Source: CAMDTE01 sp034679985 (GTDB lineage: Bacteria > Bacteroidota > Bacteroidia > Flavobacteriales > Schleiferiaceae). From it: DNA of 64,000 bases. Shown here one piece after another: positions 32,982 to 42,199 of the stretch. Positions within the stretch are counted from its first letter, which is position 1. Each line of letters starts with the position of its first letter. The notes beneath the pieces were generated by a model that did not search any database, was not told the DNA's origin, and was given only the letters and a program-made list of their open reading frames with translations. A program made the position numbers and the translations under genes. The stretch lies in NCBI GenBank assembly GCA_034679985.1, contig JAXITR010000001.1:62001-126000 (forward strand), given 5' to 3'.

Positions 32982-34091
32982 ATGAGCGACAAAGGATTCT
33001 TCTTCAAACAGTTTGAGCCCAAGAGCATCTCGCCCTTTGACAAGCTCTTCGATATCTTCAAGGAGCTGATTGTGCATGTGTCTGGCGATTTTGACGAGGC
33101 CATCGATTGGCTCCGAGAACTGGACAAAGAATACGAGCTGACGGACGAGAACTACACCGTGGACGACTTTGTTGCTGAATTGCAGGAGCGGGGCTACATC
33201 CGCCCGGTGGTGGACGGCGACGGCGTTCCCGGCATGGGAATCACCGCCAAAACGGAACGACAGATCCGGCAAACGGCCCTCCAGCGAATCTTTGGCGATC
33301 TGAACAAAAGCGGGGCCGGAAACCACAAAACCAAAAGCTCGGGCGACGGCGACGAGCCCACGGGAGAAACGCGTTCGTACGTGTTTGGCGACGGCTTGGA
33401 CAAAATTTCCCTCACGGAAAGCATCAAAAAGGCCCAAATCAACCACGGGGTAGGCGATTTTCAACTGAGCGAGGAGGACCTCGTGGTGGAGGACAGTCGG
33501 TTCAACGCCCAAATGAGCACGGTGCTGATGATTGACATCAGCCACTCCATGATCCTCTACGGGGAGGACCGCATCACGCCGGCCAAGAAGGTGGCCATGG
33601 CCTTGGCGGAGCTCATCACCACGCGCTACCCCAAGGACAGCCTGGACATCCTGGTCTTCGGAAACGACGCGTGGCGGATATCGATCCAGGAAATTCCGTA
33701 CCTCAAGGTGGGCCCTTTTCACACCAACACGGTGGCCGGATTGCAGCTGGCCATGGACCTTTTGCGCAAAAGACGAAACAGCAACAAGCAAATTTTCATG
33801 ATCACGGACGGCAAGCCGAGCTGTGTGAAGGAGCGCGACGGCACGTACTACATGAACAGCAACGGGCTGGACCCCTACGTCACCGAGCGCTGCTACACGC
33901 AGGCGGCTCAGGCACGCAAACTGGGCATCCCCATCACCACCTTCATGATTGCCCGGGACCCCTACCTGCAGCAATTTGTGGACACGTTTACCGAAGCCAA
34001 TCAAGGAAAGGCCTTTTACACCGGACTCAAAGGCTTGGGCGAGATGGTATTCAAGGACTACGAAAACAACCGAACCAAAAGACGCAAATAG
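32982..34091 (+). CDS. VWA-domain protein paired with a MoxR/chelatase-type ATPase
   Basis: A 369-residue protein whose C-terminal half is a von Willebrand A domain with an intact MIDAS start DISHS (185-189) and the later threonine and aspartate (FHTNTVAG, ITDGKPS). The N-terminal half is charged and helical (FDKLFDIFKELIVHVSGDFDEA). Such proteins work with AAA ATPases of the MoxR/Mg-chelatase type, as metal-insertion or chaperone-like complexes. The ATPase gene begins 1 base after this stop, a pairing seen widely in Bacteroidota. No signal peptide, so cytoplasmic. The substrate is unknown. Confidence 0.9.
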   Translation: MSDKGFFFKQFEPKSISPFDKLFDIFKELIVHVSGDFDEAIDWLRELDKEYELTDENYTVDDFVAELQERGYIRPVVDGDGVPGMGITAKTERQIRQTALQRIFGDLNKSGAGNHKTKSSGDGDEPTGETRSYVFGDGLDKISLTESIKKAQINHGVGDFQLSEEDLVVEDSRFNAQMSTVLMIDISHSMILYGEDRITPAKKVAMALAELITTRYPKDSLDILVFGNDAWRISIQEIPYLKVGPFHTNTVAGLQLAMDLLRKRRNSNKQIFMITDGKPSCVKERDGTYYMNSNGLDPYVTERCYTQAAQARKLGIPITTFMIARDPYLQQFVDTFTEANQGKAFYTGLKGLGEMVFKDYENNRTKRRK

Positions 34092-34092
34092 G

Positions 34093-35523
34093 ATGATCAC
34101 TACGTTAGGAGAACTGAAGGCCACCGGCTACCAGAGCACGTCCATCAAGGACGAGCTCCGCGCCAACCTGATCAAGCACTTGGCCGCTGGAACCACAGTT
34201 TTTCAGGGCGTCCACGGGTTTGAGGAAACCGTGTTGCCGGAGCTGGAGCGCGCCGTGTTGTCCCGGCACAACATCAACCTTTTGGGCCTTCGGGGGCAAG
34301 CCAAAACCCGTTTGGCGCGCCTGATGGTGGAATTGCTGGACGAATACGTGCCCATTGTAGCGGGGTCTGAAGTCAACGACGATCCCTTGGCGCCCATCTC
34401 CCGCTACGCCAAGGACCTCATTGCGGAACACGGAGACGCCACCCCCATCGCGTGGCTCCACCGCTCGCAGCGTTATTCGGAAAAGTTGGCGACGCCCGAC
34501 GTCACCGTTGCGGACCTCATTGGGGACATCGACCCCATCAAGGCGGCCAACCTCAAACTGTCCTACGCGGACGACCGGGTGATTCACTTTGGCATGATTC
34601 CGCGGGCCAACCGGTGCATTTTTGTGCTGAACGAGATCCCGGACCTCCAGGCCCGAAACCAGGTGGCGCTGTTCAACATTCTCCAAGAGGGCGATGTGCA
34701 AATTCGCGGGTTCAGCATCCGACTGCCGCTGGACATTCAATTTGTGTTCACCGCCAACCCCGAAGATTACACGAACCGTGGAAGTATTGTTACGCCGCTG
34801 AAGGACCGGATTGGGTCGCAAATCCTGACGCACTACCCCAAAAGTGTTGCCGTGGCGCGCAAAATTTCTGCCCAAGAAGCCAAGGTGAACCAAGCCCAAG
34901 CCAACCGCGTTTACGTTCCGGATTTGGCGTACAACTTGTTGGAGCAAATCATTTTTGAGGCGCGCGAAAGCGAGTACGTGGACCACAAGAGCGGGGTAAG
35001 CGCGCGCATGAGCATCTCCATGCTGGAAAGTTTAGTCAGTACGGCAGAACGCCGCGCACTCCTCAACCAAGAAGATCACACCACCGTGCGGTTGTCCGAT
35101 TTCATGGGCGTGATCCCGGCCATCACCGGCAAAGTGGAGCTGGTGTACGAGGGCGAACAAGAGGGCGCTGCCTTTGTGGCGGAACAGCTCCTGGGCGCGG
35201 CCATCAAGACGCTGTGGCCCACCCTGTTCCCCAAGATTGAGAAGCTTACCAAAAAGTCCGAAAGCAGTCCGTACGCGCCGGCCGTGGCAGCGATTTACGA
35301 GCAGGGAGGCGTGTTGCTCTACGACGAATGCGACCAAGCCGAATACGCGTCTACCCTGAACAAGGTGACTTCCTTGGACGCTTTAATTGCGCAACACCAG
35401 CCCGATTTTGAGCCGCGCGACCTGCTCTTCCTCAAGGAATACATGCTTTGGGCTTTGGCCGAGCAGCAGCAGCTGGGCAAGGAGCGACTCCAGCACGGTT
35501 TTGAGTTCAACGAGTTTTTCTGA
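34093..35523 (+). CDS. MoxR/magnesium-chelatase-type AAA ATPase
   Basis: A 476-residue AAA+ ATPase partner of the VWA protein. Walker A is GLRGQAKT (65-72); Walker B is followed by EIPDLQARNQVALFNILQEGDVQ, and the sensor region reads FTANPEDYTNRGSIVTPLKDRIGS. The layout resembles the ATPase subunit of magnesium chelatase and MoxR-like proteins, but nothing else in the window points to chlorophyll or cofactor synthesis. It is therefore best called a MoxR/ChlI-like chaperone ATPase of unknown client. Start at ATG 34093, directly behind the VWA stop. Complete, with a normal C-terminal helical domain. Confidence 0.92.
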   Translation: MITTLGELKATGYQSTSIKDELRANLIKHLAAGTTVFQGVHGFEETVLPELERAVLSRHNINLLGLRGQAKTRLARLMVELLDEYVPIVAGSEVNDDPLAPISRYAKDLIAEHGDATPIAWLHRSQRYSEKLATPDVTVADLIGDIDPIKAANLKLSYADDRVIHFGMIPRANRCIFVLNEIPDLQARNQVALFNILQEGDVQIRGFSIRLPLDIQFVFTANPEDYTNRGSIVTPLKDRIGSQILTHYPKSVAVARKISAQEAKVNQAQANRVYVPDLAYNLLEQIIFEARESEYVDHKSGVSARMSISMLESLVSTAERRALLNQEDHTTVRLSDFMGVIPAITGKVELVYEGEQEGAAFVAEQLLGAAIKTLWPTLFPKIEKLTKKSESSPYAPAVAAIYEQGGVLLYDECDQAEYASTLNKVTSLDALIAQHQPDFEPRDLLFLKEYMLWALAEQQQLGKERLQHGFEFNEFF

Positions 35524-35554
35524 GCGATCGGCAGGTGGTTGCCTGGGGATTTCG

Positions 35555-36757
35555 TCAGGGAAGCACCAACTTTTTGCTCCTGCCGTCCGCGTAGCGCACA
35601 AAATACAGTCCGTGGAGACCGTCGAGCTGGGTGCCGCACAACCGTCCGTAGGCATCAAAAACGCCGACGATTGTAGGCGACAAAGTGTATTCCGTCTGAC
35701 CGAAGGTAGCGGAAACGGTTAGGGTGAGTGGGAAATCGTAGTGGGCCTTGGGGTTCGCCACGCGCAGGGTTCCCTCGAAGGAACCGTCGGTGGTGAGGTT
35801 GCGCAATACCCAGGAGGTGCTGGCCTTTTGAACGACGTCCACGCCGGGGATAAGGAGTCTGGCCTGAGTGAAATCGATTCCACTGACCGAAACTTCCAAC
35901 GAATCTCCCTGCAACCGATCGTGCGTTAGGGTGACGGTGCTGTCTGGATGAAAAGCAATGTTCGTGGTATTTTTTATTCCTGGCATGTTCCCGTAGAACA
36001 CAAAGTACGTGTGCTGTATGCGGTTCACACCGATGCACTGGCCGTTGCGGAATTCGGATAGGGAATAGCCGGTGACGAAATTACCCGTTTGATTGGGTGT
36101 CCATTGAATCAAGCCATTGGGACGTACCACATACGCACCGTAGTTGTTCAGCTGAGTGAAGTTCAGCATTGGAGTGAACGTACTCCCGTTGTGCACCCTC
36201 GCGGCGAAGTCCGGGGCCACAAAGACGGAGTCCCCGTCTGTTTCTTCCAAAAACAGCGTGATTTGAGACCCCTTGTCAATCACCAAATGGGCGGGTAAAT
36301 GATGGCGCACCGTTGCCATGGAGTGCGAAGCAGAGCCCGCGGGCAGTTTGGTGTAGTCCATAGAAACCACCGTTTTTGCTCCCGTAGGCGAATACCCGTT
36401 TGTGAGACTGGTGAGACGGCAACAATCTTCATAAACAAACCGGTAATTTCCGGCCGTCAGCATTCCTTTGGTTTTGTACGTATTGACTCTGTATCCTTGC
36501 CAAAATAGAGTGGTGTCGTAGGGAAGGTTGATGGGGATCAGTTGGGTGTAAACGCCAGAGGCGGCTTGCACCCAAATCTGGATGGGTAGTGCAACTCCTG
36601 CCGGGTATCCTCCGGGATCAGCGACCAAGATGAACTCCAGAACGACGGTGTCCGAGGTGCCGATCTGCTTGACATTGAAATGACCCCCCATAAAGTGGGT
36701 GGCCTCTACCGCTTGCGCGGCAAAAAATGCAAGTACAAACAGAGCTATTCGCAACAT
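35555..36757 (-). CDS. Exported protein with type IX-like C-terminal sorting domain
   Basis: A 400-residue secreted protein. A signal peptide (1-19, ending AVEA) precedes ATHFMGGHFNV, resembling the N-terminal motif of gliding-motility-associated Bacteroidota surface proteins. Strand-rich modules follow (TLFLEETDGDSVFVAPDF, LIQWTPNQTGNFVTGY). The last ~75 residues (GVFDAYGRLCGTQLDGLHGLYFVRYADGRS in order) fit a type A sorting domain of the type IX secretion system, so it is probably exported to the surface or medium. Function unknown. It converges on the AAA ATPase gene. Confidence 0.8.
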   Translation of the reverse strand: MLRIALFVLAFFAAQAVEATHFMGGHFNVKQIGTSDTVVLEFILVADPGGYPAGVALPIQIWVQAASGVYTQLIPINLPYDTTLFWQGYRVNTYKTKGMLTAGNYRFVYEDCCRLTSLTNGYSPTGAKTVVSMDYTKLPAGSASHSMATVRHHLPAHLVIDKGSQITLFLEETDGDSVFVAPDFAARVHNGSTFTPMLNFTQLNNYGAYVVRPNGLIQWTPNQTGNFVTGYSLSEFRNGQCIGVNRIQHTYFVFYGNMPGIKNTTNIAFHPDSTVTLTHDRLQGDSLEVSVSGIDFTQARLLIPGVDVVQKASTSWVLRNLTTDGSFEGTLRVANPKAHYDFPLTLTVSATFGQTEYTLSPTIVGVFDAYGRLCGTQLDGLHGLYFVRYADGRSKKLVLP

Positions 36758-36933
36758 CTTTTTTGGGTTTTCGCCTCAAAATTCGTCCTTGTTTCGTTGC
36801 AAAAAACGACCAATTATTTTCCGAGACGGTTGGGGCTTTTTTCGGTGGCTCATGGTGCACTGTGCCGACCTGCCAAAAACGAAAGGACGAAAACTACCCG
36901 AAACCACAACGAATTAGTGTGTAAATTCGTCCC

Positions 36934-37146
36934 ATGACATCGCGTGAAAGGATTTCGGAAATGCTCAGCTTTGGCCTGCTGTTGTTTGTGGTGAATGCTT
37001 GGTTCATCCCCTGGTTTCAGGGCAAAACACTTACGGGAACGGAAATCGCCGTGTACGCCGGCACCTCAGCTTTGGGCGGCGTCGCGTACCACTACACCAC
37101 CCAGTGGATGAAGAGGCGTCGGGAGGAAAAGAACCGGAAGAACTGA
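36934..37146 (+). CDS. Small membrane protein of unknown function
   Basis: A 70-residue protein with two hydrophobic segments (MLSFGLLLFVVNAWFIPWF and EIAVYAGTSALGGVAYHY) and a basic C-terminal tail (MKRRREEKNRKN). It is short but has membrane-protein composition, codon use like its neighbours and a near-consensus promoter box TAAATTCG (36922-36929) 4 bases upstream. I do not recognise the family. The preceding 176-base gap shows nothing else. Confidence 0.6.
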   Translation: MTSRERISEMLSFGLLLFVVNAWFIPWFQGKTLTGTEIAVYAGTSALGGVAYHYTTQWMKRRREEKNRKN

Positions 37147-37156
37147 TTCCGCGCGG

Positions 37157-37348
37157 TCACTCCATCGAAAACAATTGCTCCACCGGCGTTTGAAACGTCT
37201 TTGCCAGCGCTAGCGCCAGCGGCAAACTGGGGGCGTACTTCCCCTGCTCGATGGCGTTGATGGTTTGGCGGCTGACGCCCACCGCGTCCGCCAGTTCTTG
37301 CTGGGACCAATCTTTGTCGGCCCGGAATACCTTGATTTTATTCTTCAC
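37157..37348 (-). CDS. Small XRE-family transcriptional regulator
   Basis: A 63-residue protein that is almost entirely one helix-turn-helix domain: KVFRADKDWSQQELADAVGVSRQTINAIEQGKYAPSLPLALALA. Family members often regulate a companion membrane protein gene. It begins within the last 11 bases of the upstream membrane protein gene, so the two are one operon. Palindromic and repeated sites at the operon promoter (37862-37893) are the likely operator for self-repression. Confidence 0.93.
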   Translation of the reverse strand: MKNKIKVFRADKDWSQQELADAVGVSRQTINAIEQGKYAPSLPLALALAKTFQTPVEQLFSME

Positions 37349-37823
37349 GGCCGGATGCGTAATGCGTTCTTAAGGACCAAGCCAGCAGGACGTTGAACAA
37401 CACCAAGAAGGCCACCAGTTGTGCGTACATCACGTACAGGTAGGTGGCGCCGTACACCGTGAGGGTAGCAGCCAAAAAGAGCAAGGCGTTGATCCAGGTG
37501 GCGTGCGCCAGTGCCTTCCACCGAAGTTGCCGGATGAGCTCATCTTCCACGCGTTCGCGGGAAAATCCCAGCACCAAGCCGCTCAAGGTAACCACCACCA
37601 GCAGCAACTCGTCCGTCAGGTTGTTCACCACCCACTGCGGACCCGCGGCCGTGCTGCTTAAAAATTCGTCCGACCACAGAGCGGGAATGCGCCAGGACAA
37701 CCACTTGATGCCGCCCTCCGGGGCGCCCACCGCCAGCCAAAAAGCCGCAGACAGGACGCTGAGCGCAAACAAAACTGCGGCAGGGGCTTTCCAAGCTGCC
37801 GGCAACAAACCGTCGTCTTTCAT
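37338..37823 (-). CDS. Membrane protein co-transcribed with the XRE regulator
   Basis: A 161-residue membrane protein with four predicted transmembrane segments (VLFALSVLSAAFWLAV, LLLVVVTLSGLVLGF, ALLFLAATLTVYGATYLYV, LVAFLVLFNVLLAWS). No enzyme motif is visible. It belongs to the common arrangement of a small integral membrane protein followed by a minimal XRE regulator. The start at 37823 is supported by the position of the promoter box 26 bases upstream; a longer frame to 37958 would run through the promoter and operator. Confidence 0.8.
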   Translation of the reverse strand: MKDDGLLPAAWKAPAAVLFALSVLSAAFWLAVGAPEGGIKWLSWRIPALWSDEFLSSTAAGPQWVVNNLTDELLLVVVTLSGLVLGFSRERVEDELIRQLRWKALAHATWINALLFLAATLTVYGATYLYVMYAQLVAFLVLFNVLLAWSLRTHYASGREE

Positions 37824-37849
37824 GAGTGTAGTTTTCTTGTTCAACGCGT

Positions 37850-37857
37850 CAAATGTA
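37850..37857 (-). promoter_or_regulatory. Promoter -7 box TACATTTG of the XRE operon
   Basis: Exact TAnnTTTG match on the minus strand, 26 bases before the membrane protein start. The operator repeats lie immediately upstream, where the -33 element would be. Confidence 0.65.
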
Positions 37858-37861
37858 TATA

Positions 37862-37893
37862 TTATTTTACATAATGTAAAACTTATTTTACAT
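37862..37893 (-). promoter_or_regulatory. Probable operator: palindrome plus direct repeats at the XRE operon
   Basis: TTTTACAT-A-ATGTAAAA is a perfect 17-base palindrome at 37865-37881. The 11-mer TTATTTTACAT occurs twice, at 37862-37872 and 37883-37893, exactly 21 bases (two helical turns) apart. The cluster overlaps the expected -33 region, fitting binding and repression by the XRE protein. Confidence 0.75.
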
Positions 37894-37997
37894 TTTAGTG
37901 GGGCAAACCAAAAGTCTTCGCCGCACAAATACCCTTCAACCGACGGATGCGCGTCCAATTCCGTACCTTCGGGTCCTCTACCTAATCTTTGAAGACC

Positions 37998-38378
37998 ATG
38001 CTTTCAAAACGCACCCTGTACTGGATCGCCACCGGCATCATCGTCGTATTCGAAGGAGTCATGCCGGCCCTGACAGGCACGTCCGAGATGGCCCTAGCGG
38101 GCATGAAGCACTTGGGTTACCCGGAGTACTTTGCCTTGATGCTGGCCACCTTCAAAGTTGTGGGCGTTTTGGCGTTGGCGCTCCCAATGGTGCCCAAAAC
38201 CTTGCGCGAATGGGCTTACGGCTGCTTCGTTTTGGAGCTGATTTCCGCCACCTGGAGCCATGCTGCGGTGGACGGCTGGAGCAACGGTCAAACGTATTTT
38301 CCCTTGGTGATCTTGGGCATCCTGCTGACGTCGTACTTTACCCAAGACGCACGAGGCGCTCAACCCAACGCAGCCTAA
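37998..38378 (+). CDS. DoxX-like membrane protein
   Basis: A 126-residue protein with four predicted transmembrane segments and the DoxX-like family layout (YWIATGIIVVFEGVMPALTG at the start, GYPEYFALMLATFKVVGVLAL in the middle). Members are poorly characterised inner-membrane proteins sometimes tied to redox stress. I chose ATG 37998 over TTG 37989. A near-consensus box TACCTTCG (37964-37971) lies upstream. It is divergent from the XRE operon across a 174-base region that also holds the operator. Confidence 0.85.
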   Translation: MLSKRTLYWIATGIIVVFEGVMPALTGTSEMALAGMKHLGYPEYFALMLATFKVVGVLALALPMVPKTLREWAYGCFVLELISATWSHAAVDGWSNGQTYFPLVILGILLTSYFTQDARGAQPNAA

Positions 38379-38391
38379 AGAGGTTTCTTCC

Positions 38392-40515
38392 TCAATGGCG
38401 GACGTGCACCATTCTTTGGGGCGCGTACACCGCACCACTTGCGGAAGACCACTGAAACAGGTACGTGCCAAAGGGCGGTTGGAAGTCCAATTCCGGCCGG
38501 TCCGACGACACTTCTCCGGTAAACACCCGGCGTCCCCAAGCATCAAATAAGGTCAGCGTTCCGGCGCGAAGCACACCCAACTCGGTACGCACCACCAACT
38601 TGCCGTTCACCGAAACCAGGTGTATGGGAGCGGTACGGTATTCGGGGAATCCGATTCCTTGCTGTACAAAAGCCAAACAATCGGAGGTGTCCACGCAACC
38701 GGATTCTTCCACACGAACTGCATAAACCCCCGTTTTGGCTGGCATCCAAAATCGGGTGACGGCATTGGGAATCGGAGCGTATGCGCTGTCGCACCGAAGC
38801 CATTGGTACGAAGCCTGCGGACTGTTGTGCGAGGAAGAAAGGGTCACTTCCGGCACGGTGGTGCTGTCCACCAACACCGCATTAGCCAAGCCAAAGATCA
38901 CGTACTGCTGGGTCTGCTGGGAGGCGTTACCGCTGGGGTCCGTAAACGTCCAAACCACATTGTGGGTTCCTGGTGCGGTGATGGTTCCGGGACCGTTGGT
39001 GGTTCCCACCAGTATGCCCGCACAGGCATCCGTGGCATAAGGCGGTGCTGCGAGCGAAACAGTACACAAGCCGGTAACGGTGGGCAAGTTGGCCAAATTG
39101 GGGACGGGTGCCACGGTGTCTGCCGGTGGGACCACCGCCAACGAAGCACACGTACCCGCACAAGCACCGGTGCCGCGTACCCAAAGAGTAGTGGGTCCCG
39201 TAAGGACCATTTTGATTTGCGCACCTTGGCCTACGACGGCTCCTCCGCAACTGCCGGTGTACCAAGTCCACTGCGCGCTTTGATTGAGGGAACCTGTAGC
39301 CGCGAGCAAAGCCGTGTCTCCAGGGCAGGAGCCATTGAATGTTGCTTGCAGCACGGGAGTGCTGGCCGGGACACAGGGATTGGTGAGCAGCCGTAGAATG
39401 CGACCCGCATTAACGCCTTGGTACTGGGTGAAAACTCCGCCCAACACAATTTTTCCGTTGGACTGATGTGCGGCGGCGTGGGGATTGCCGTTCAGCCCGG
39501 TGCCTATTGCAAAAGCCGGATCCGGTGTTCCATTGGGCTGCAACCGTACCACAAAGGGTTGGCTGACGCCGTTGAACGTGGTGAACTGCCCGCCCACCAC
39601 AATCCGACCTTGGGCGTCGAGCGCCAGGGCACGCACGGTACTGCTTGCGCCTGTTCCGGGGCCAAACGTCGGGTCCAAATTGCCGTTGGCGAGCAGGCGC
39701 GCGATGCGCACGGCGGGCTGGCCGTTGTACGTGGTAAAGCTTCCGCCTACCAAGAGTTTGCCGTCCGGCTGCTCCAACAGAACTTCTACCGGTCCGTTGA
39801 AACCGACGGCCGTGTGGAAGGAGGTGTCCAGAGTGCCGTTGCTGTGGAGCCGAACCAGTCGACCGGCAGCCGCGCCTCCAAACGACGAAAAACTGCCCCC
39901 CAAATACACTTGGTGGTTGGGGCGAATCAGTATGCATCGGGACAATGGTGTTCCGCTGGGGTAGGTGAATGCGGGGTCCAACGCCCCACTCGAAGTGAGT
40001 ACGGCGTAGGTTGGGACGGGCGTTCCGTTGTACTGACTCAAATACCCGGTAATGCCGATGCGACCGTTGGACTCAGAAATGCCGGTAATTTCGTTGTTCG
40101 CCCCCGCGCCCACTTGGAACGACGGGTCCAAGGCACCGTTGGAGTCCAATCGAGCGAGGTTCTTGCGTGCAGCGCCTTGAATGTTGTCGAACAAGCCTCC
40201 AATCAACAAACGTTTGTTGGGCTGAAGTGCACTGCCGCGGATCGGTCCGTCCACACCCAAGGCTTGCGAACCCTGCCACGTGGGGTCCGTACTTCCGGTG
40301 GGCAACAACCGCACGGTTCGCAGCGCGGGAATTCCGTTGAACGTGGTAAACTCCCCCGTTACATAAATGCGATCCGATGCATCCACATGCAGGTTACGCA
40401 CGGTTTGGTTGGCCCCGTTTCCCACCAGGAACGAGAGATCGCGATTCCCGGCTTGCCCTGCTGCCGATAACGTTGCACCCAAGGCGCATCCCAGGAGGAA
40501 AATTCGCATACTCAT
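38392..40515 (-). CDS. Exported delta-60 repeat protein with type IX-like sorting end
   Basis: A 707-residue secreted protein. After a signal peptide (ending AAGQA) it has six or seven delta-60 repeats over about residues 25-390, each following the pattern L..NG.LDP.F..G.G.ng....l...q.DGkil.GG.Ft.yNG, expected to build a beta-propeller. An Ig/HYR-like region follows (PTVTGLCTVSLAAPPYATDACAG), then a C-terminal sorting domain (LTLFDAWGRRVFTGEV, ending QRMVHVRH). Probably a surface adhesin or structural protein; the ligand is unknown. A TAACTTTA box lies 4 bases before the start. Confidence 0.87.
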   Translation of the reverse strand: MSMRIFLLGCALGATLSAAGQAGNRDLSFLVGNGANQTVRNLHVDASDRIYVTGEFTTFNGIPALRTVRLLPTGSTDPTWQGSQALGVDGPIRGSALQPNKRLLIGGLFDNIQGAARKNLARLDSNGALDPSFQVGAGANNEITGISESNGRIGITGYLSQYNGTPVPTYAVLTSSGALDPAFTYPSGTPLSRCILIRPNHQVYLGGSFSSFGGAAAGRLVRLHSNGTLDTSFHTAVGFNGPVEVLLEQPDGKLLVGGSFTTYNGQPAVRIARLLANGNLDPTFGPGTGASSTVRALALDAQGRIVVGGQFTTFNGVSQPFVVRLQPNGTPDPAFAIGTGLNGNPHAAAHQSNGKIVLGGVFTQYQGVNAGRILRLLTNPCVPASTPVLQATFNGSCPGDTALLAATGSLNQSAQWTWYTGSCGGAVVGQGAQIKMVLTGPTTLWVRGTGACAGTCASLAVVPPADTVAPVPNLANLPTVTGLCTVSLAAPPYATDACAGILVGTTNGPGTITAPGTHNVVWTFTDPSGNASQQTQQYVIFGLANAVLVDSTTVPEVTLSSSHNSPQASYQWLRCDSAYAPIPNAVTRFWMPAKTGVYAVRVEESGCVDTSDCLAFVQQGIGFPEYRTAPIHLVSVNGKLVVRTELGVLRAGTLTLFDAWGRRVFTGEVSSDRPELDFQPPFGTYLFQWSSASGAVYAPQRMVHVRH

Positions 40516-40584
40516 GGATTAAAGTTAGGCCAATTCCGAAACACGGCACTTTTCATTGCATGCCGTACGTCTTGGGGCCCTCAA

Positions 40585-42132
40585 TTACAACGGCTCGTTT
40601 CCGTGCTTTTTGCGCGGATTCTTGACGGCCTTATTTTCCAAGAGCGCAAAAGCTTCCAACAAGCGAATGCGCGTTTGGCTGGGGAGGATGACTTCGTCCA
40701 CGTAACCGCGCGCGGCGGCGCCGTAGGGGTTGGCAAACGCCTCGGCGTATTCGGCTTCCTTCTGGGCCCAGGTTTCGGCCGGATTGCTGCTGGCCTCAAT
40801 TTCCTTCTTGAAAATGATTTCCGCAGCACCTTTGGCGCCCATTACGGCAATCTCCGCAGTGGGCCACGCAAAGTTGAGGTCAGCCCCAATGTGCTTGGAG
40901 TTCATGACGTCGTAGGCACCGCCGTAGGCCTTGCGGGTAATGACGGTAATGCGCGGGACGGTGGCTTCCGCAAAGGCGTAAAGCAGTTTGGCGCCGTTGG
41001 TGATGATGGCGTTCCACTCTTGGTCCGTGCCGGGCAGGAAGCCGGGAACGTCTTCAAGCACCAACAAAGGAATGTTGAAGGCGTCGCAAAAACGCACAAA
41101 ACGCGCTGCCTTTTGGGAGGATTTGATGTCCAAGACGCCCGCGAGAAAGGCCGGCTGGTTGGCTACGATGCCAATGGAACGACCGCCCAGTCGGGCAAAT
41201 CCCACCACAATATTTTCCGCAAATTCACGGTGCACTTCAAAGAAAGAGGCGTCGTCCACCAATCCATCAACGACCGCGCGCATGTCGTACGGGGCGTTGG
41301 CGTTTTCCGGGATGACGGCGTCCAGGGCCGGGCGCGATTCGTCGGACGGCGTGTAGTCCCACCGCGGAGGAAGTTCCTGGCAGTTCTGCGGGAGGTAGGA
41401 CAGCAACGTACGGAAACCGTCCAGCAGTTCGCGTTCGTTGGGGTAGGTAAAATGCGTGACGCCGCTTTTGCTGGCGTGGGTAAAGGCGCCGCCCAATTCC
41501 TCGGAGGTCACCTCCTCGTGGGTCACCGTTTTCACGACGTTGGGGCCGGTGACAAACATGTAACTGCTGCCCTCCACCATGCCGATGAAGTCCGTCAGGG
41601 CGGGGGAATAAACAGCTCCTCCGGCGCAAGGGCCCAGGATGGCGCTCAACTGGGGAATGACGCCGCTGGCGCGGGTGTTTCGGTAGAAAATATCCGCGTA
41701 ACCGCCCAGCGAAACCACGCCCTCTTGGATGCGTGCACCGCCGGAATCGTTGAGGCCGATGACGGGAACCCCATTGTCCATGGCCAGGTCCATGATTCGG
41801 CAAATTTTCTGCGCGTGGGCCTCCGCCAGCGATCCGCCCAAAACGGTGAAGTCTTGCGCAAAAACAAACACTTTGCGGCCGTCCACCAAACCGTAACCGG
41901 TCACCACGCCGTCGCCCAGGAATTTCTGCTGGTCCAGACCAAACAGGGTGCTGCGGTGCTCCACCAATCGGCCAATTTCCACGAAGGAATTGGGATCCAA
42001 GAAGAGCTCAATGCGCTCGCGCGCGGTCAATTTTCCTTTGGCGTGCTGGGCGTCGATACGGGCTTGACCGCCGCCCAACTGGGCCTGCGCGTTCAAGTCC
42101 TTCAACCGGTCGAGGGGGGATTTTTGAGCCAT
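40585..42132 (-). CDS. Acyl-CoA carboxylase, carboxyltransferase (beta) subunit
   Basis: A 515-residue carboxyltransferase subunit of the propionyl-/methylmalonyl-CoA carboxylase family, transferring CO2 from biotin to an acyl-CoA. Visible blocks are ARERIELFLDPNSFVEIG, the oxyanion loop GGARIQEGVVSLGGYADIF and the second-half GVLDIKSSQKAARFVRFCDAFNIPL with YGGAYDVMNSK. Substrate (propionyl-CoA is most usual) is not proven. The biotin carboxylase and carrier genes are not in this window. Start at 42132 (MAQKSPLDRL) rather than 42147. Confidence 0.95.
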   Translation of the reverse strand: MAQKSPLDRLKDLNAQAQLGGGQARIDAQHAKGKLTARERIELFLDPNSFVEIGRLVEHRSTLFGLDQQKFLGDGVVTGYGLVDGRKVFVFAQDFTVLGGSLAEAHAQKICRIMDLAMDNGVPVIGLNDSGGARIQEGVVSLGGYADIFYRNTRASGVIPQLSAILGPCAGGAVYSPALTDFIGMVEGSSYMFVTGPNVVKTVTHEEVTSEELGGAFTHASKSGVTHFTYPNERELLDGFRTLLSYLPQNCQELPPRWDYTPSDESRPALDAVIPENANAPYDMRAVVDGLVDDASFFEVHREFAENIVVGFARLGGRSIGIVANQPAFLAGVLDIKSSQKAARFVRFCDAFNIPLLVLEDVPGFLPGTDQEWNAIITNGAKLLYAFAEATVPRITVITRKAYGGAYDVMNSKHIGADLNFAWPTAEIAVMGAKGAAEIIFKKEIEASSNPAETWAQKEAEYAEAFANPYGAAARGYVDEVILPSQTRIRLLEAFALLENKAVKNPRKKHGNEPL

Positions 42133-42136
42133 GGGG

Positions 42137-42144
42137 CAAAGGTA
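42137..42144 (-). promoter_or_regulatory. Promoter -7 box TACCTTTG before the carboxylase gene
   Basis: Exact TAnnTTTG match on the minus strand, only 4 bases before the chosen start codon, predicting a leaderless message. Confidence 0.55.
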
Positions 42145-42199
42145 CAACGAGAGGAACCGATGCCCAAAGTTAAATGTTTATTTTTCCAACCTTTTTTTG

